Positions 51,980 through 62,565 of a stretch of 64,000 nucleotides of DNA are shown here, one piece after another. The stretch comes from Rebecca billardiae RCC1528 (taxonomy: Eukaryota; Haptophyta): positions 372,001 through 436,000 of the forward strand of contig OZ251222.1 in the NCBI GenBank assembly GCA_965240325.2, given 5' to 3'. Under the pieces are notes generated by a model that saw nothing but the letters and a program-made list of their open reading frames with translations, was not told the origin of the DNA and did no database searches. Position numbers and translations under genes: made by a program. Each line of letters opens with the position of its first letter. Position 1 is the first letter of the stretch.

Positions 51980-54874
51980 ATGGCTGCCGCCGGCAAGACC
52001 GTCGCATACACAGGCGCCTGTGTATGCGTCGCGGCGCTCGTGCTCACGGCGCTCGCCCTGCGCTCACCGTCCGAGCCGCCCCCGCTGGTGCACCGGCCCT
52101 ACATCCCTCGCGTGCACCGCGCCTGCTGCTCTCGGCCGCGAGAAGACGGCCGCGCAGCCGAGGCGAGCACTCGGCAAGCGTTCGTGGTGGACGCCGGGTG
52201 CGCGGCCTCGGTGGACGCCGCTGCGCACGAGCAGCTGGCGCTCGTGGAGCACCTCGCGGCCTCGGGGGCGCGGCCGGTTGTGCTCGCGCTCGCCCTCGCC
52301 TGCGACGACCTCGGCGGCCCCGCGGCTGTCGAGACGGCCGCGCAGCGCGACGCACGCGATCGGATCGGCTCGATGCGTGGTGCTGACGTGCGCTGGCTGC
52401 GCGCGCAGCGGGCGGAGAGGTCGACGGCGCCGCTCTCGCTGCAGCTCTCGCGGCTCGTGTACTCGCACGCCGCAGAGGCATCCCCTCCGTACGATCGCAT
52501 CGTGTTCGCCGACCGCGGCGGGCTCGCGCAGCTGAGCGGTGCCGGCCAGCTGGCTCACACGGAGGTCGTGGTGCGAGCGCTAGGGCCGTCGCTGTGGCGC
52601 AGGCAGTGGTGCCTCGAGGCGGTGGAGAGCGTGGACGCGCTCGACGAGGCCGATCGTGAGCGGCTGGCCATCGAGGGCGCGGACGAGGTCCACGTCCAGA
52701 CGGCTGAGCTCTGGCGCTGGATGCGCGACCGCCGGTGGCGCGTGGCGGAGATGGTGGCAGATGCGCCGCCGGCGGCCGCCGGCGCCGAGGAGGTGGCAGC
52801 CAGGGATGAGGCCGCAGGTGGCGCCGAGGGCACGCGCCCGCGCGTGCGCTTTGTGCCCGCGCCGCCCACGCTCGCGCGACCCTCCGACCCATCCGCTTCC
52901 GAGCCCGCCCCCGCCGATCCCGCTCCCGCCGGCACAGGCGACGTCGCGCAGCGACCGGCCTCACCCGGGCCGGCCAGCGTGGCGGCCGCGCCTCACTCGG
53001 TGGCTGGTGGCGCCGAGCTGCGCATCGTGGCGCCGGTGGACTGGGGCAGCGCCGCGGAGCTCGGGCTGGTGGGCGCAACGCTGCAGCACGCCGCGAAGCT
53101 CCTGCGCGCCGCTGCCGCGCCGCTGCCGCGCCTCGACCTCGTGCCGCGCGACACGGGCGCGCTGTGCGCCTCAGCGGCTGGCGCCGAGGCTGCTGCGAGC
53201 GCGCGCGCGCAGCTGCTCAGCTGGCTGAGTGGCTCGCACTCGGGCTGGGCCGGGCGGTGGTACGTGGCGGTGGCTGAGGGCGGTGCCGAGCACTCGGCAT
53301 GCGCGCTCGAGTCGACGCCAGCCTCGCGCATCGTCGCGCTCTTCGCGCTCGGCGGCGGGGCGGCGCGCGCGCCAGAGCTACTGCCAGCGTGCGCGGCCGC
53401 GGGCGCGCGCGTCGTGGCTGCTGACGTACCAGAGGCTCGCGCCGCGCTCGCGCCGGAGTCGTGGCCGTTCGTGCTGCACGGCGCGCACGGGCAGGCGCTC
53501 GGGGCCGCGCTCGTGGCCGCCCTGCACTCGAGCGGCCCGCCGAGCGCGCTTCGCCCTGCGCAGACATGGAGCGCACGCCACGGCTGGTGGGCGGAGTGGG
53601 TCTCGTCAGCGCGCGCGGCCGCGCACGGCACGCCCGCCGCGCCTCATCTGTCTGTCAGGCGCGCGTTGGACGCTCCGATCGGGGCCGGCGCTGCCGCCGG
53701 TGCTGAGCCCGAGACGGAGCTCAGCGGCGGGGGCTCGGCCGGGCGCGAGGCGGGCACCACGCGCATCGCGCCCGCCGACCCCGCCGCCGGCGCGCCGCCC
53801 CTCCTCGCGCTGTGTGTGCTCCAATGCTCCGCCACAGCGCCGCAGCTCGAGCGCACGGCGTGCGCGGCCGTCCGAGCGATCCGCGGCGGCGCGCAGGCAG
53901 CGGCGCAGGACGGGAGCGCGTCGGGGCAGGCGCCGGCGCCGCTGGCAGGCACGGCTCTGATCGGCGTGGGCGCGCGCGCGGAGTGGAGCGCGGCGCTTGA
54001 GGCGTGCGGCGTGCCCCGCGCGCCCGCCGACGGCGCCCCAACGGTCGTTACATCCGCAGTCGTCGACGCGGATTCGGCCGGCGCGCGCGCGCGCGCCCGC
54101 GCTGCGCGCGCGCCGTGGTTTCTACTGGACGAGCTCGAGTCCGGGCGCGGGGCGTGTGGCGCGGAGGCGGCGTGGCGCGCGGCGTCGCTCTCGCACGCGC
54201 GCTGGCTCGTCGTGACCGACGGCTCCACCGCGCTGGCGAGCCCGCGTGCGCTCGCCGTGCTCGCGAGGCACGCTCACGCGGCGGCCGCGCGCACGGCCGC
54301 TCTCACGCCCGTCGTGACGGAGTGCGTCACTTCTGCCGGTGGGGCCTCGGGTGGCGGGGCTGGCGGGGCGGCGGGGCTGCCGCCCGGCGAGGGCGGCGAG
54401 GGCGGCGCCGAGTGCACGCTGTGCATCCCAAGCGGCGCAGCCGTCAGCGCGGGCGCGCTCGCCGACGTGCTCAGCTGTGGCGCCATTGTCGTCCGGCGCG
54501 CGGCCCTTCTCCGCGTCCCCGCGGCCCACGCGCGCGCGGCGCGCGCCCCGATGGGCTGGGTGTGGCACGCACTCAGCGCGCTGGCACTGAACGGCACGGA
54601 GGTGGCCATCGCTCCCGAGGTCGGCTTCGAGCGCTCGTGCGCGCGCTGGCGCGACGGCGGGGCGCCAACAGCCGGCGGAGCCGCCAGCAGAGCGCGCTGC
54701 GCCCCGCCTGGGCCAATCCCCACGCCCGCAGCCGGGCCTCTCGGCGAGTTGCCGCCGGCATATGCGCACGTGCGCGAGCCGTGGACGGCGCGCGCGGCGC
54801 AGCTGGCGCAGCTACGCCACGGCGCATCCCAGCTTGAGGCGCTGGCCAGCCGCTCGTGCTCGCTCTTTCGCTAG
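51980..54874 (+). CDS. Large glycosyltransferase-like type II membrane protein
   Basis: 964 aa from ATG 51980 (the frame reads on upstream to a GTG). One N-terminal membrane segment (VAYTGACVCVAALVLTALAL). The middle contains YDRIVFADRGGLAQLSGAGQ, an EVVVRALGPSLWRR stretch, and ADEVHVQTAELWRWM. This follows the pattern of GT4-type multidomain glycosyltransferases (HFPEW--GL-YY ... HG-S-W ... AD-VVSPS-YL--WM). The last ~300 residues, with ARWLVVTDGSTALASPRALA, echo a GT2-like domain in which a DDDN motif would be expected; here it reads VTDGS. Both domains look diverged, and I cannot identify intact sugar-nucleotide sites, so activity is doubtful. Long Ala/Pro/Gly linkers separate the parts. 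No intron. Confidence 0.55.
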   Translation: MAAAGKTVAYTGACVCVAALVLTALALRSPSEPPPLVHRPYIPRVHRACCSRPREDGRAAEASTRQAFVVDAGCAASVDAAAHEQLALVEHLAASGARPVVLALALACDDLGGPAAVETAAQRDARDRIGSMRGADVRWLRAQRAERSTAPLSLQLSRLVYSHAAEASPPYDRIVFADRGGLAQLSGAGQLAHTEVVVRALGPSLWRRQWCLEAVESVDALDEADRERLAIEGADEVHVQTAELWRWMRDRRWRVAEMVADAPPAAAGAEEVAARDEAAGGAEGTRPRVRFVPAPPTLARPSDPSASEPAPADPAPAGTGDVAQRPASPGPASVAAAPHSVAGGAELRIVAPVDWGSAAELGLVGATLQHAAKLLRAAAAPLPRLDLVPRDTGALCASAAGAEAAASARAQLLSWLSGSHSGWAGRWYVAVAEGGAEHSACALESTPASRIVALFALGGGAARAPELLPACAAAGARVVAADVPEARAALAPESWPFVLHGAHGQALGAALVAALHSSGPPSALRPAQTWSARHGWWAEWVSSARAAAHGTPAAPHLSVRRALDAPIGAGAAAGAEPETELSGGGSAGREAGTTRIAPADPAAGAPPLLALCVLQCSATAPQLERTACAAVRAIRGGAQAAAQDGSASGQAPAPLAGTALIGVGARAEWSAALEACGVPRAPADGAPTVVTSAVVDADSAGARARARAARAPWFLLDELESGRGACGAEAAWRAASLSHARWLVVTDGSTALASPRALAVLARHAHAAAARTAALTPVVTECVTSAGGASGGGAGGAAGLPPGEGGEGGAECTLCIPSGAAVSAGALADVLSCGAIVVRRAALLRVPAAHARAARAPMGWVWHALSALALNGTEVAIAPEVGFERSCARWRDGGAPTAGGAASRARCAPPGPIPTPAAGPLGELPPAYAHVREPWTARAAQLAQLRHGASQLEALASRSCSLFR

Positions 54875-55304
54875 GTCGGGCACGTTCGACGTTGAGCTTT
54901 GCCCGCTGCTGACAGTGCCAGGGCGGTGGCGGGCCGAGGCCATCTGTCGGTTACATCTACTCACTGGTGAGCACACCCCACCGCTGTGCCAGGCACCCCT
55001 CTGAAATCTTATATATAAGTTTCGCTCTGCACTGTCGATATCATTGACCCAGTATTTATATATGTGGGGTTATTGGCACAATAACTGATTGTCTAAGAGG
55101 ACGGTGGGAGCGCAATGCGCCGTATCAACACCTGCCTGCCATTCAGCCTGAGCCAGGCGGCCGAGCTCAAGTCCGGCTGCCATCTTGGCCACCCTCTTCT
55201 CGTGCCACGAGGGACTTTCGAGCCCGTGCTCTGTGTGCACGCACGACGGCCTAGAACGACCTACTCTCTGCGCTGCTCCTGGGCCATAGGCTCACTAGGC
55301 AAGG
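54875..55304. other. Gene-free spacer
   Basis: AT-richer near 55010-55090 and otherwise ordinary. Nothing recognised. Confidence 0.5.
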
Positions 55305-55705
55305 TTGGCATGGCGGTCAGGGCGGCCAATTCGTGAACTGGGTTTTCCATCAGGCGCCGAGCCAACCGTTACCGTCGCTGCTGCATGCCTCCTGCTCACT
55401 CGCAGCGAGCGCCCTTCGCAGCCGTTTCCGGCGGCCCGCAGCTTCGAGGCGCCCTATGCACGATGTCCTTCGTGCCTCGCTGTCGTGCGGCTTGGCGGCT
55501 CTCGAGCTGCGTCGTCCAAGCAGCGGCCAGTCCTGCCGCGCGCTCGGCCCGAGCGCTGGCTGCCGCTCGCACTTTGTTTCGAGGAACAAAAATCCCATAC
55601 AATATGTATAAAGTCTGGTCTCTCGCAGCGTGGCTCCGCCCTGCCCGGCGTGTGCCTCGCCTCCTCACTGCATCTGGATGGCGCAGGCGCTTCGAGGACG
55701 GCTAG

Positions 55706-55745
<40 letters not shown>

Positions 55746-56958
55746 CCCTTGGCGACGTCGCGATGGTGCCCGCCGACGCGGCCCCCGCCCCGCTCGCTGG
55801 CCCCGGGTGCGAAGCACACGGGGCTGGTGGGGCGGGGGCCGCATGCCTGTGGTGCTCCCCCATGCTTATCTTCGGCAATCTCCTGCGCGCTCGTAGGCCT
55901 CGCGGCACTCCTGCTTGGCTGCAACATGACTACGACTAGTTCTACGACCTCTACGACCACTTCTTCCTCCCTTCGTGCGCACGCGCTGGCCCTCGCAGGG
56001 CCAGTCGGACGCGGCGTGGGTGGCGGCACGAGCGCGGCCAGCGCGCTCGGCCTGCCTGCCTGCGAGCCTCCATGGATGCGTGCGCGTGGGGCCGGGTTCT
56101 GCCACCGTTCATTGCCAACAGCAACTGGGCACGGACCTGCGACGAGGCATGCCGCCTTTCCCCACGCGCCCTTCAGGTTGTCCCGGCTCAGCCGGTCGCT
56201 TCGGCGGCCGATGGGCCCTCGGCCGGCTCGATCCCCCTTCCCGGGGACTCGGTGGGGCACCGCCAGGAGTGTCTCGCGGCGGGCGGGCCGAGCGCGCGGG
56301 TCGCCAGCTGACCCCGCGACGTTCGATTCGACTGCTCTGCGCTGGCACGTGCACGCGGAGATCAACCACACGCAGCGGGTCCGGGATAGGCACTGGCACC
56401 CTCTTTCTCCAGCCGGCCGCCGGCTGCATCGCCTCGGGGGGCGATGCAGCAGGTGGACGCCGCTGCACCCATCTGGCCCTTGGCGCCGGCCTCCACCGTG
56501 CCCCTCGCTCCACCCTAGGTGGGGCAGGGGGTGCGGGGTGTGACGAGCCCAGGGGCCAGGTTCCCCAGCATCAAGCACTGCATCTGCAGCAGCCCGCCGG
56601 CGGGCCGGGCTGCGACATCGACTACCACCTCACATCTGCTTCATCGCCCAGAGCGCGCTAGGCGGCGCGCTCACTCTCCAAGCCCCTCTTCTGCAGCTGC
56701 GCGCCGCTTGGCCGGCGCGCGGCGACGCGCACTACGACCTCATCCTCATCCAGGCGCCCACGCGGGCGCACGGGGGCGACAGCCGCGGCTGCCGCTTGCC
56801 GGGGCTGCTCGCCGCTAGGTCGGCGGGCGGCGACATCGACTACGACCTCACCCTCATCCAAGTGCTCCGGAAGGCGCTCGGCCGCGGCGGCATCTGCCGT
56901 CGCCGCCGTGTGCCCCAGGCCGAGGCGGTGCTCCATCCCGGCCCCGCTCCCGTAGGGG
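55305..56958 (+). other. Possible decayed coding region with degenerate internal repeats
   Basis: A 412-codon frame spans 55305-56543, but it reads through a TA microsatellite (55709-55743), so it is not one intact gene. From ~55860, SAISCALVGLAALLLGCN resembles a signal or lipobox-like segment followed by a Thr/Ser run. Downstream, three degenerate ~110-118-bp units (around 56603, 56721 and 56829) each contain a GCGAC-TCGACTACGACCTCA-type block that in one frame reads GD--YDL-LIQ. I cannot assign a family. The last 88 bp (56871-56958) recur at 57246-57333. Confidence 0.3.
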
Positions 56959-57069
56959 GGCAGGGCTGCGGGTGGCGCACTGTCTGACCTGGTCGGAAGG
57001 CGCGGACGCATTCTATGTGTCCGTTGCACTCTTGAGCCTGACGCTTGTCCGATGCTGCCACGTCGTTAA
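56955..57069 (+). mobile_element. Retroelement 3' end (115 bp, subfamily 2)
   Basis: Starts GGGGGGCAGGGCTGCGGGTG and ends TGCCACGTCGTTAA. It matches 59022-59135 over its full length with only a few differences. It is followed by ATATATC and then a second truncated end at 57076. Confidence 0.75.
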
Positions 57070-57075
57070 ATATAT

Positions 57076-57333
<258 letters not shown>

Positions 57334-57558
57334 ACAGGTTGCACAGGAAACTGTCCTTGGTGTTACATTTCTGAGAGACGGCGCCTCTGAAGGATGGCGC
57401 CCGCCCACTCGCCGCTCGTGGGTGGCGCGCGCCTCGCGTGTCGATGCAGCCCCGCATCATGACTAGCTGAATGCGCGTGTCGTCAGGACTTGTCCGCGTG
57501 CGCTACATCCCTTGAGCTAGCACAGCCGGGACCCCCTCGCCGTCGGCAGTGACTGTCA
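57334..57558. other. Spacer
   Basis: Begins GACAGGTTGCACAGGAAA, which is close to the inverse of 59004-59022, just outside the second retroelement end. No gene. Confidence 0.4.
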
Positions 57559-58667
57559 TCATCCCATCACACGTCGCGTGAGACGGCAAACAGCCACAGC
57601 AGCATCACCCTCTCGTCCAGGATCATCAGGCAGCTGGAGACAGTCCTCCCTTCGACGCGTCTCGGAGCGAGCGCACACGCCCAGCTCTATCTGCGTCACA
57701 CCGCCCGCGCCATCCGTCTCGAGCCCAACGCCCGTCACCACGCGCAGTATGGCAAACCGTCATGATCGGACCGAGCTCGTCGCCCGAGTGCAGCCTTCGC
57801 CCGCAATGCCGCGCGCGAGCATTCGAGTTCGACAATAAGTCGTCAGCGACTTGTGGGCCGGCGGGGAGATCCACGCGTGGCATAGATACCATGTAGGTCG
57901 TCAGCTCCTGCTCGGTGTACGCACGCGCTCTGCATCTGAACACTTGATAGAAGCTCTCGATCATCACCATCGAGCTGTCTACGTGAGCCTGTGCGACCGT
58001 CTGCGCAACACCTCGCGCCTCACCCTTGATGCTGAGCTCACGCGAGACAAAGAAGGCTATGTAGGGCTCAATGACATTCATACAGTGAGAGCATCCTTGC
58101 CGCAGCGAGCGACAGCTTCCTTCGCCCGCTTCTTAGCACTCGCCCTGCTGTTCTTGGGCGTGAGTGAGGCGTGGTGCCTCGTCAGCCTGCTGAGCGGTTC
58201 TTGTCGATGCGTGTCACAGCGCGGAAGCAGGTGTGCGTTCGCGAGGCGTCGTGCGTGGATGCCGTTCTTCATGCTGACGACATAGATAGACTGCGTAGCG
58301 GCCGTCTCCTCATCCAAGAGCCTCGAGCATGCCACGACTCTGACACTTCAGCGCTCCGGCCGGCGCGCATGCACCATCAAGTGCAACCGAGCGGTTGAGA
58401 GGTAGCCGCCGCCAGCTTTTCGACCCTCACCAACACGCGCTGGATGAACATTGCAAGGTTGTCGCATACTATGAGTGTCGCGTGTCTCTTCCCGCGACTG
58501 TTGCTGCGCAACGTGATGTGCAAGACCAGTCGCGCGCGCGCTCCATCCAATACACGCACGGCTGATGAATGGACGTGGCCGAGCGCAAGCACGCACGCGC
58601 GAGTCGTAGGCTGCGAACGTCGTGTGCGGCCAGACTGCGACGTGCACGGCACGTATCCACCTTGCAT
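57559..58667 (-). pseudogene. Probable decayed gene in four overlapping frames, unidentified
   Basis: On the minus strand, consecutive frames run almost end to end: 58667-58377, 58335-58078, 58081-57626 and 57741-57559. The second and third overlap as ATGA. Third-position G/C is raised in each, and the peptides look like pieces of one protein (HATLIVCDNLAMFIQRVLVR; NVIEPYIAFFVSRELSIKGE; SSMVMIESFYQVFRCRARAY; GVTQIELGVC). Frameshifts in a single old gene explain this better than four genes. The plus strand also has a 144-codon frame (57851-58285), so strand is not certain. No family recognised. Flanked on both sides by retroelement 3' ends. Confidence 0.35.
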
Positions 58668-59021
58668 TGCTACGTCTCTTCACACCGGGCCTGGGACTCT
58701 TCCAGGCTGAGACGGCCTGCTCTGCTGCCCTCTGTGACTCAGATGCCGCGCGAACGTGCCGCGCGGCTGCGCGATGTCGCGATTGGAGCTCAAGGGTGGT
58801 TGACTTTCGGTACATGCTACTCAAGCAGGAAGAGGCCGATCGAGGCGCGGAGTGGCGCGCTGCACCCGCAACAGCGGGCATCGTGCAGCGCGCGAGAGCG
58901 CGCGCCGCTTCCGGGCGCACGGCGACGGCGCCATGTACCGAAAGACGGGTGGACAGGTCGCGTCCACTGGGAATGTAACATCTGTCAGTCGCGGGCGGTC
59001 ATTTTTCCGTGCAACCTGTCA

Positions 59022-59135
59022 GGGGGGCAGGGCTGCGGGTGGCGCACTGTCTGACCTGGACGGAAGGCGCGGACGCATTCTATGTGTCTGTTGCACTCTG
59101 AGCCTGACGCTTGTCGGATGCTGCCACGTCGTTAA
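59022..59135 (+). mobile_element. Retroelement 3' end (114 bp, subfamily 2, second copy)
   Basis: Same sequence as 56955-57069, ending GCCACGTCGTTAA at 59135 and running straight into (AT)n. The 5' junction is at the same internal position of the element in both copies (the run of six G), so either truncation favours this site or the element is very short. Confidence 0.75.
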
Positions 59136-59154
59136 ATATATATATATATATATA

Positions 59155-59269
59155 TTAACGACGTGGTATGTATCATATATATATTTTAACGACGTGGTAT
59201 GTATCATATATATATATATGTGTGTATCCATACCACGTCGTTAATATATATATTAACGACGTGGTATGG
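59155..59269. mobile_element. Cluster of four 16-17-bp retroelement termini in alternating orientation
   Basis: CATACCACGTCGTTAA lies on the minus strand at 59155-59170, 59186-59201 and 59253-59269, and on the plus strand at 59228-59244. All are separated by TA repeats. The last two, with their flanks, form a palindrome of about 85 bp (59206-59294) that includes matching TGTGTATC and GATACACA steps. Confidence 0.75.
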
Positions 59270-59295
59270 ATGATACACACATATATATATATATA

Positions 59296-59492
59296 CTGCT
59301 ACCGATTTTACCGCTCCAAACAGGAGGTAAACTTGAACTTCCACTCAGATAAATTAACACACCACGCCCAAGAGCTGAGTGAATCAGAGCGATCACAAAG
59401 TCTACATTATTGCACCCGCCACGGTACAATAGATATCGTGCGCCCCCCGCCCGCGCTCCCCCCGCAGTTCTTCAGGCGGCGCCTTCATCACG
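59296..59492. other. Spacer / 5' region of the TIR-lectin gene
   Basis: AT-richer sequence turning GC-rich near 59440. No TATA-type or other site that I can defend. Confidence 0.4.
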
Positions 59493-61955
59493 ATGCTCGT
59501 TGGCGAGGCGGACGAGGCTCAGGCTGGATGGCTGACGGTTCGCGATCACCTCGACGCGGCGCGCCGCTCTGCGAGGAAGCGCCGCCTTCTTCTCACCGGG
59601 CCGCCACTCGTGCTTGGCCTCACTTTGGTCGTAGTCGGCATTCTTCTCCTGTGGGCCTCGTCACAGGCCGTCGCGAGCGCAGGATGGGTTGCGGGCACGT
59701 CGATGATTGCAGTCGGGGACCCGCTCGTGCTCTTAGGGCTGCTCCCTTCTGACAGCCGCGCCATCAAGTTCACCGGCATCGTCATCACCCTCGTCACTCT
59801 CGCGCTGGCGCTCTTTGCTTTGACCTTCACGCTTGGGTTCGTGGCCGAGGGATTCCGTGTGCCCGCCTGCAGCGTACTCGACGTGATCTACTCAGACTTT
59901 GCACAGTGGCAGGCGCTTGTAGTCGCATGGGGCCTCGCGGGCGCGTACAGCGCGCACGGCGTTGTGCAGGCGATCCGAGGCCGTCTCTGGCCGAGCGCGC
60001 TGATGCTCCGCCTCCACCACACGCTAGCCTTCGGTTACCTCGCCTTCGGGCTCGTGCTCGTGGCGGGAACCGTGCAAGTCGGCATACGCTCGCCGCCGGT
60101 GTTCCGCACGACGCATTTCGTCGGAAACGTGGTCATGTGCGTGCTTGTCAGCACGATCGGCGCGCTCGAGCTCACGAACGACGTGCGCGCACGCATCCAC
60201 GGCTGGCTGGCCGCGCGCGGCGAGCTGATGTCATCTGCGGTGGGCATCGCAGCCATTCTGCACAGCTCAAGTCTCGACGAGGTGCTGCGGAGCGCGGCGT
60301 CGCGCATGCGCGGCGTACGCGTGGAGAAGCTCACGACGTCCGAAGTCTTCATCTCCACGGATGACCATGCGCGGTACGCACTCACGACGCCCGCGCGCTT
60401 CGCCGAGGTCGACGCGTTCATCTCGCACTCGCACCACGACGACCCTCACACCAGGTGGGCGGCGCTGCAGGCGTGGCGGCATCACTTTGTGCGCACCGTC
60501 GGCCGCGAGCCGACGGTCTGGCTCGACACGTGCTGTATCGGCGTGGCGGACGCGGGGACAGACGTGGGCAATCTGCCCTGCTACATCGCCGGTTGCAACG
60601 AGTTTGTCATCCTCGCAGGCCCATCATTTGCCGGACGGCTGTAGACGACGGTCGAGGTCTTCTGCCGCGCGCGCATGGGCGCGGCCGCGGACACGATCAC
60701 GCTTTACGAGCTTCCCGGTTACAACTCCGAGGCGACGGTCGCGGCGTACGACGTGCGTGAGTGTGCCTGCTCGCGCCACGAGGACTACTTCCGCCTGCTC
60801 GCATGCATCGAGTCTGCGAGCGACGGAGGCCTGGACGCATTCAACGTGGAGATGCGCACGCTGCTCGCCAGCGTGCCCAAGCGCCAGGTGCCGCCGCTCA
60901 CTGAGGCCGAGCTCGAGGTCCTCGCACGGCCGCCCGACATTGAAGCCCCGTCGCGTGGGCCGCACCGTACCATAGGGCTCGTGAGCGGCGGCGACTGGTC
61001 TCTCGGGGCGCGGGCGGGCCCGACGCTCAACCGGCCGGGCCAAGCTGATCCTGCCCCTGCCTCGCCAACGGCAGTGGCCCCTGCCTCGCCAACGGCAGTG
61101 ACGGTGCCGCCCGTCGACGAGCACGCGCGTGAGGTCGGCCCTCGGGCCACCAGTACCACGCCCGATCAGACGGGCACCGAGGAAGCCTCCATGCTGCCGC
61201 TGCACACGCGGATCAGTGGCTTGCTGCTCCACGGCCTGCTCCGTGCGACACGGCGCGTGCCACAGCAGACGCCACAGCGGACGCGGGCGAGCACGGTCGA
61301 GCCCGGCCCGATCAGCCTGGCTCGTGCCCGGCCGCACTCGAGGGGCTTTGCGCGTGCGGTGATCGCCTTTGGAGTGGTGTATCTTGTGGTGATCGTGAGC
61401 GTGATTGCATGGGCGGCTGCTCCCGGCGAGGCCGACTGCCGCGCATGCGAGCGGCTGTTGAAGGAGCAGCTGCCGGCCGGCGGCGTTCCCGCCGGCGAGT
61501 GGTTTGCCCCCGCCTTCGCCAATGCCTCGTCTGAGTACCTCTTCTCGGGGCTGGGCAGCTCGCCGCGCCAAGGCCTCAGCTCGTGGGGCGGCGCGCTCGC
61601 AGCGTGCCGGGCCGATGGCGGCGCCCTCGTCGCCATCGGCAGCGGCGCCGAGGATCGCTTCACGTACTGCATGCAGCGCAACGCGGCGATGGGCACGTGG
61701 ATTGGCTACTCGCAGCGCGCTGGTGGGGCCTGGGCGTGGGCGGGCGGCGCGCCGGTCGGTGGCGGTGGCGGAGGATGGACGGAGTATCGCAATTGGGCGA
61801 AGGGCGAGCCTGTGGCGGACGGCGCCTGTGCATTTACCGGTGGGAGGATCGGGCATGGCTGGTCGGCTGTGGCTTGCAACGCGCCTCAGTCGACGTCCAC
61901 AACGTTGCATGCCTACATTTGCGAGCGTGCTGCCCGTGGCGGTCGCGGACACTGA
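59493..61955 (+). pseudogene. Membrane TIR-like / C-type lectin protein interrupted by one in-frame TAG
   Basis: A single frame of 820 codons from ATG 59493 broken only by TAG at 60642-60644 (codon 384). The N-terminal half has about six membrane segments (~33-235). Then comes a TIR-like domain (306 onward): VDAFISHSHHDDPHTRW, TVWLDTCCIGVADAGTD, CYIAGCNEFVILAGPSFAGR. The stop falls at RL-stop-TTVEVFCRARMG, exactly where related protist proteins have RLW followed by a VE-F helix, so TGG to TAG is the obvious change. After the stop the frame continues GC3-rich through a Pro/Ala linker, one membrane segment (~622-642) and a C-type lectin domain (~691-813: WGGALAACRADGGALVAIGS, WIGYSQRAGGAWAWAGG, WAKGEP, ICE). 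Either a recent nonsense allele, a read-through stop, or a base error; two genes is less likely because the second part lacks a sensible start. Confidence 0.7.
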
Positions 61956-62565
61956 TGAGAAGCATGCACGCGCACTGCATGGTAATATCAATCTGCTCAT
62001 CGACGAGGCGCGCGAGCAGTTCCGGTTATTTTCTTCGGGATCATACATCGTCGTCGTCAGTCTCTCTCTCTCGCTGCGACTCAGTGACTCAGTGACTCAG
62101 ACTCTCGCTCTCGCTTATCGTCCGATTGCCCTGCTTAGTGCTTGCGCCGTCGCGCGGGCTCCCTCGACGAGCTCGCGGCGCAATATATAAGGCGCTGCGC
62201 TGCTGATGATGCCGCCTGCATGATGCCTGATGATTATACATCATCAGCGTGATATGTCTCAGTTATCGACGATCGCGGCGGATGATCGGCGCGAGCGAAT
62301 AATTGCGGCCTGCACGCAGCACTGACACTGCTCAGTGTCATGCTGAGTGACTACGTCTACGGCGTGACGCAGCGAAGCAGAGCTGGAATTTCTCGCGCGG
62401 GCCGCACGCAAGGCGTCAACATCGCGTCCATCGCCAAGCCCACCGGCGACGTCACCAAGCCCACCGGCGACGTCACGTGGTGGGCCAAGCGGCAAGCCCA
62501 CCGCGGACAACCACACTCACCTCCTGCGCCGCCAACCAGCCCCACGCCGAGCCCGATCTTCGATC
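61956..62565. other. Gene-free spacer
   Basis: Includes a short CT tract (62063-62076), three tandem copies of CAGTGACT-like 8-mers (62081-62100), and a near-perfect 22-bp tandem duplication containing CCCACCGGCGACGTCAC (about 62438-62478). No gene supported. Confidence 0.5.

Noticed and set aside
55305-56543. A 412-aa gene
   Set aside because: It reads through a TA microsatellite and lacks any domain, so at most part of it is a decayed gene.
57626-58335. Prokaryote- or virus-like translational coupling (ATGA overlap)
   Set aside because: The surroundings are nuclear eukaryotic genes with introns; overlapping frames fit a decayed single gene better.
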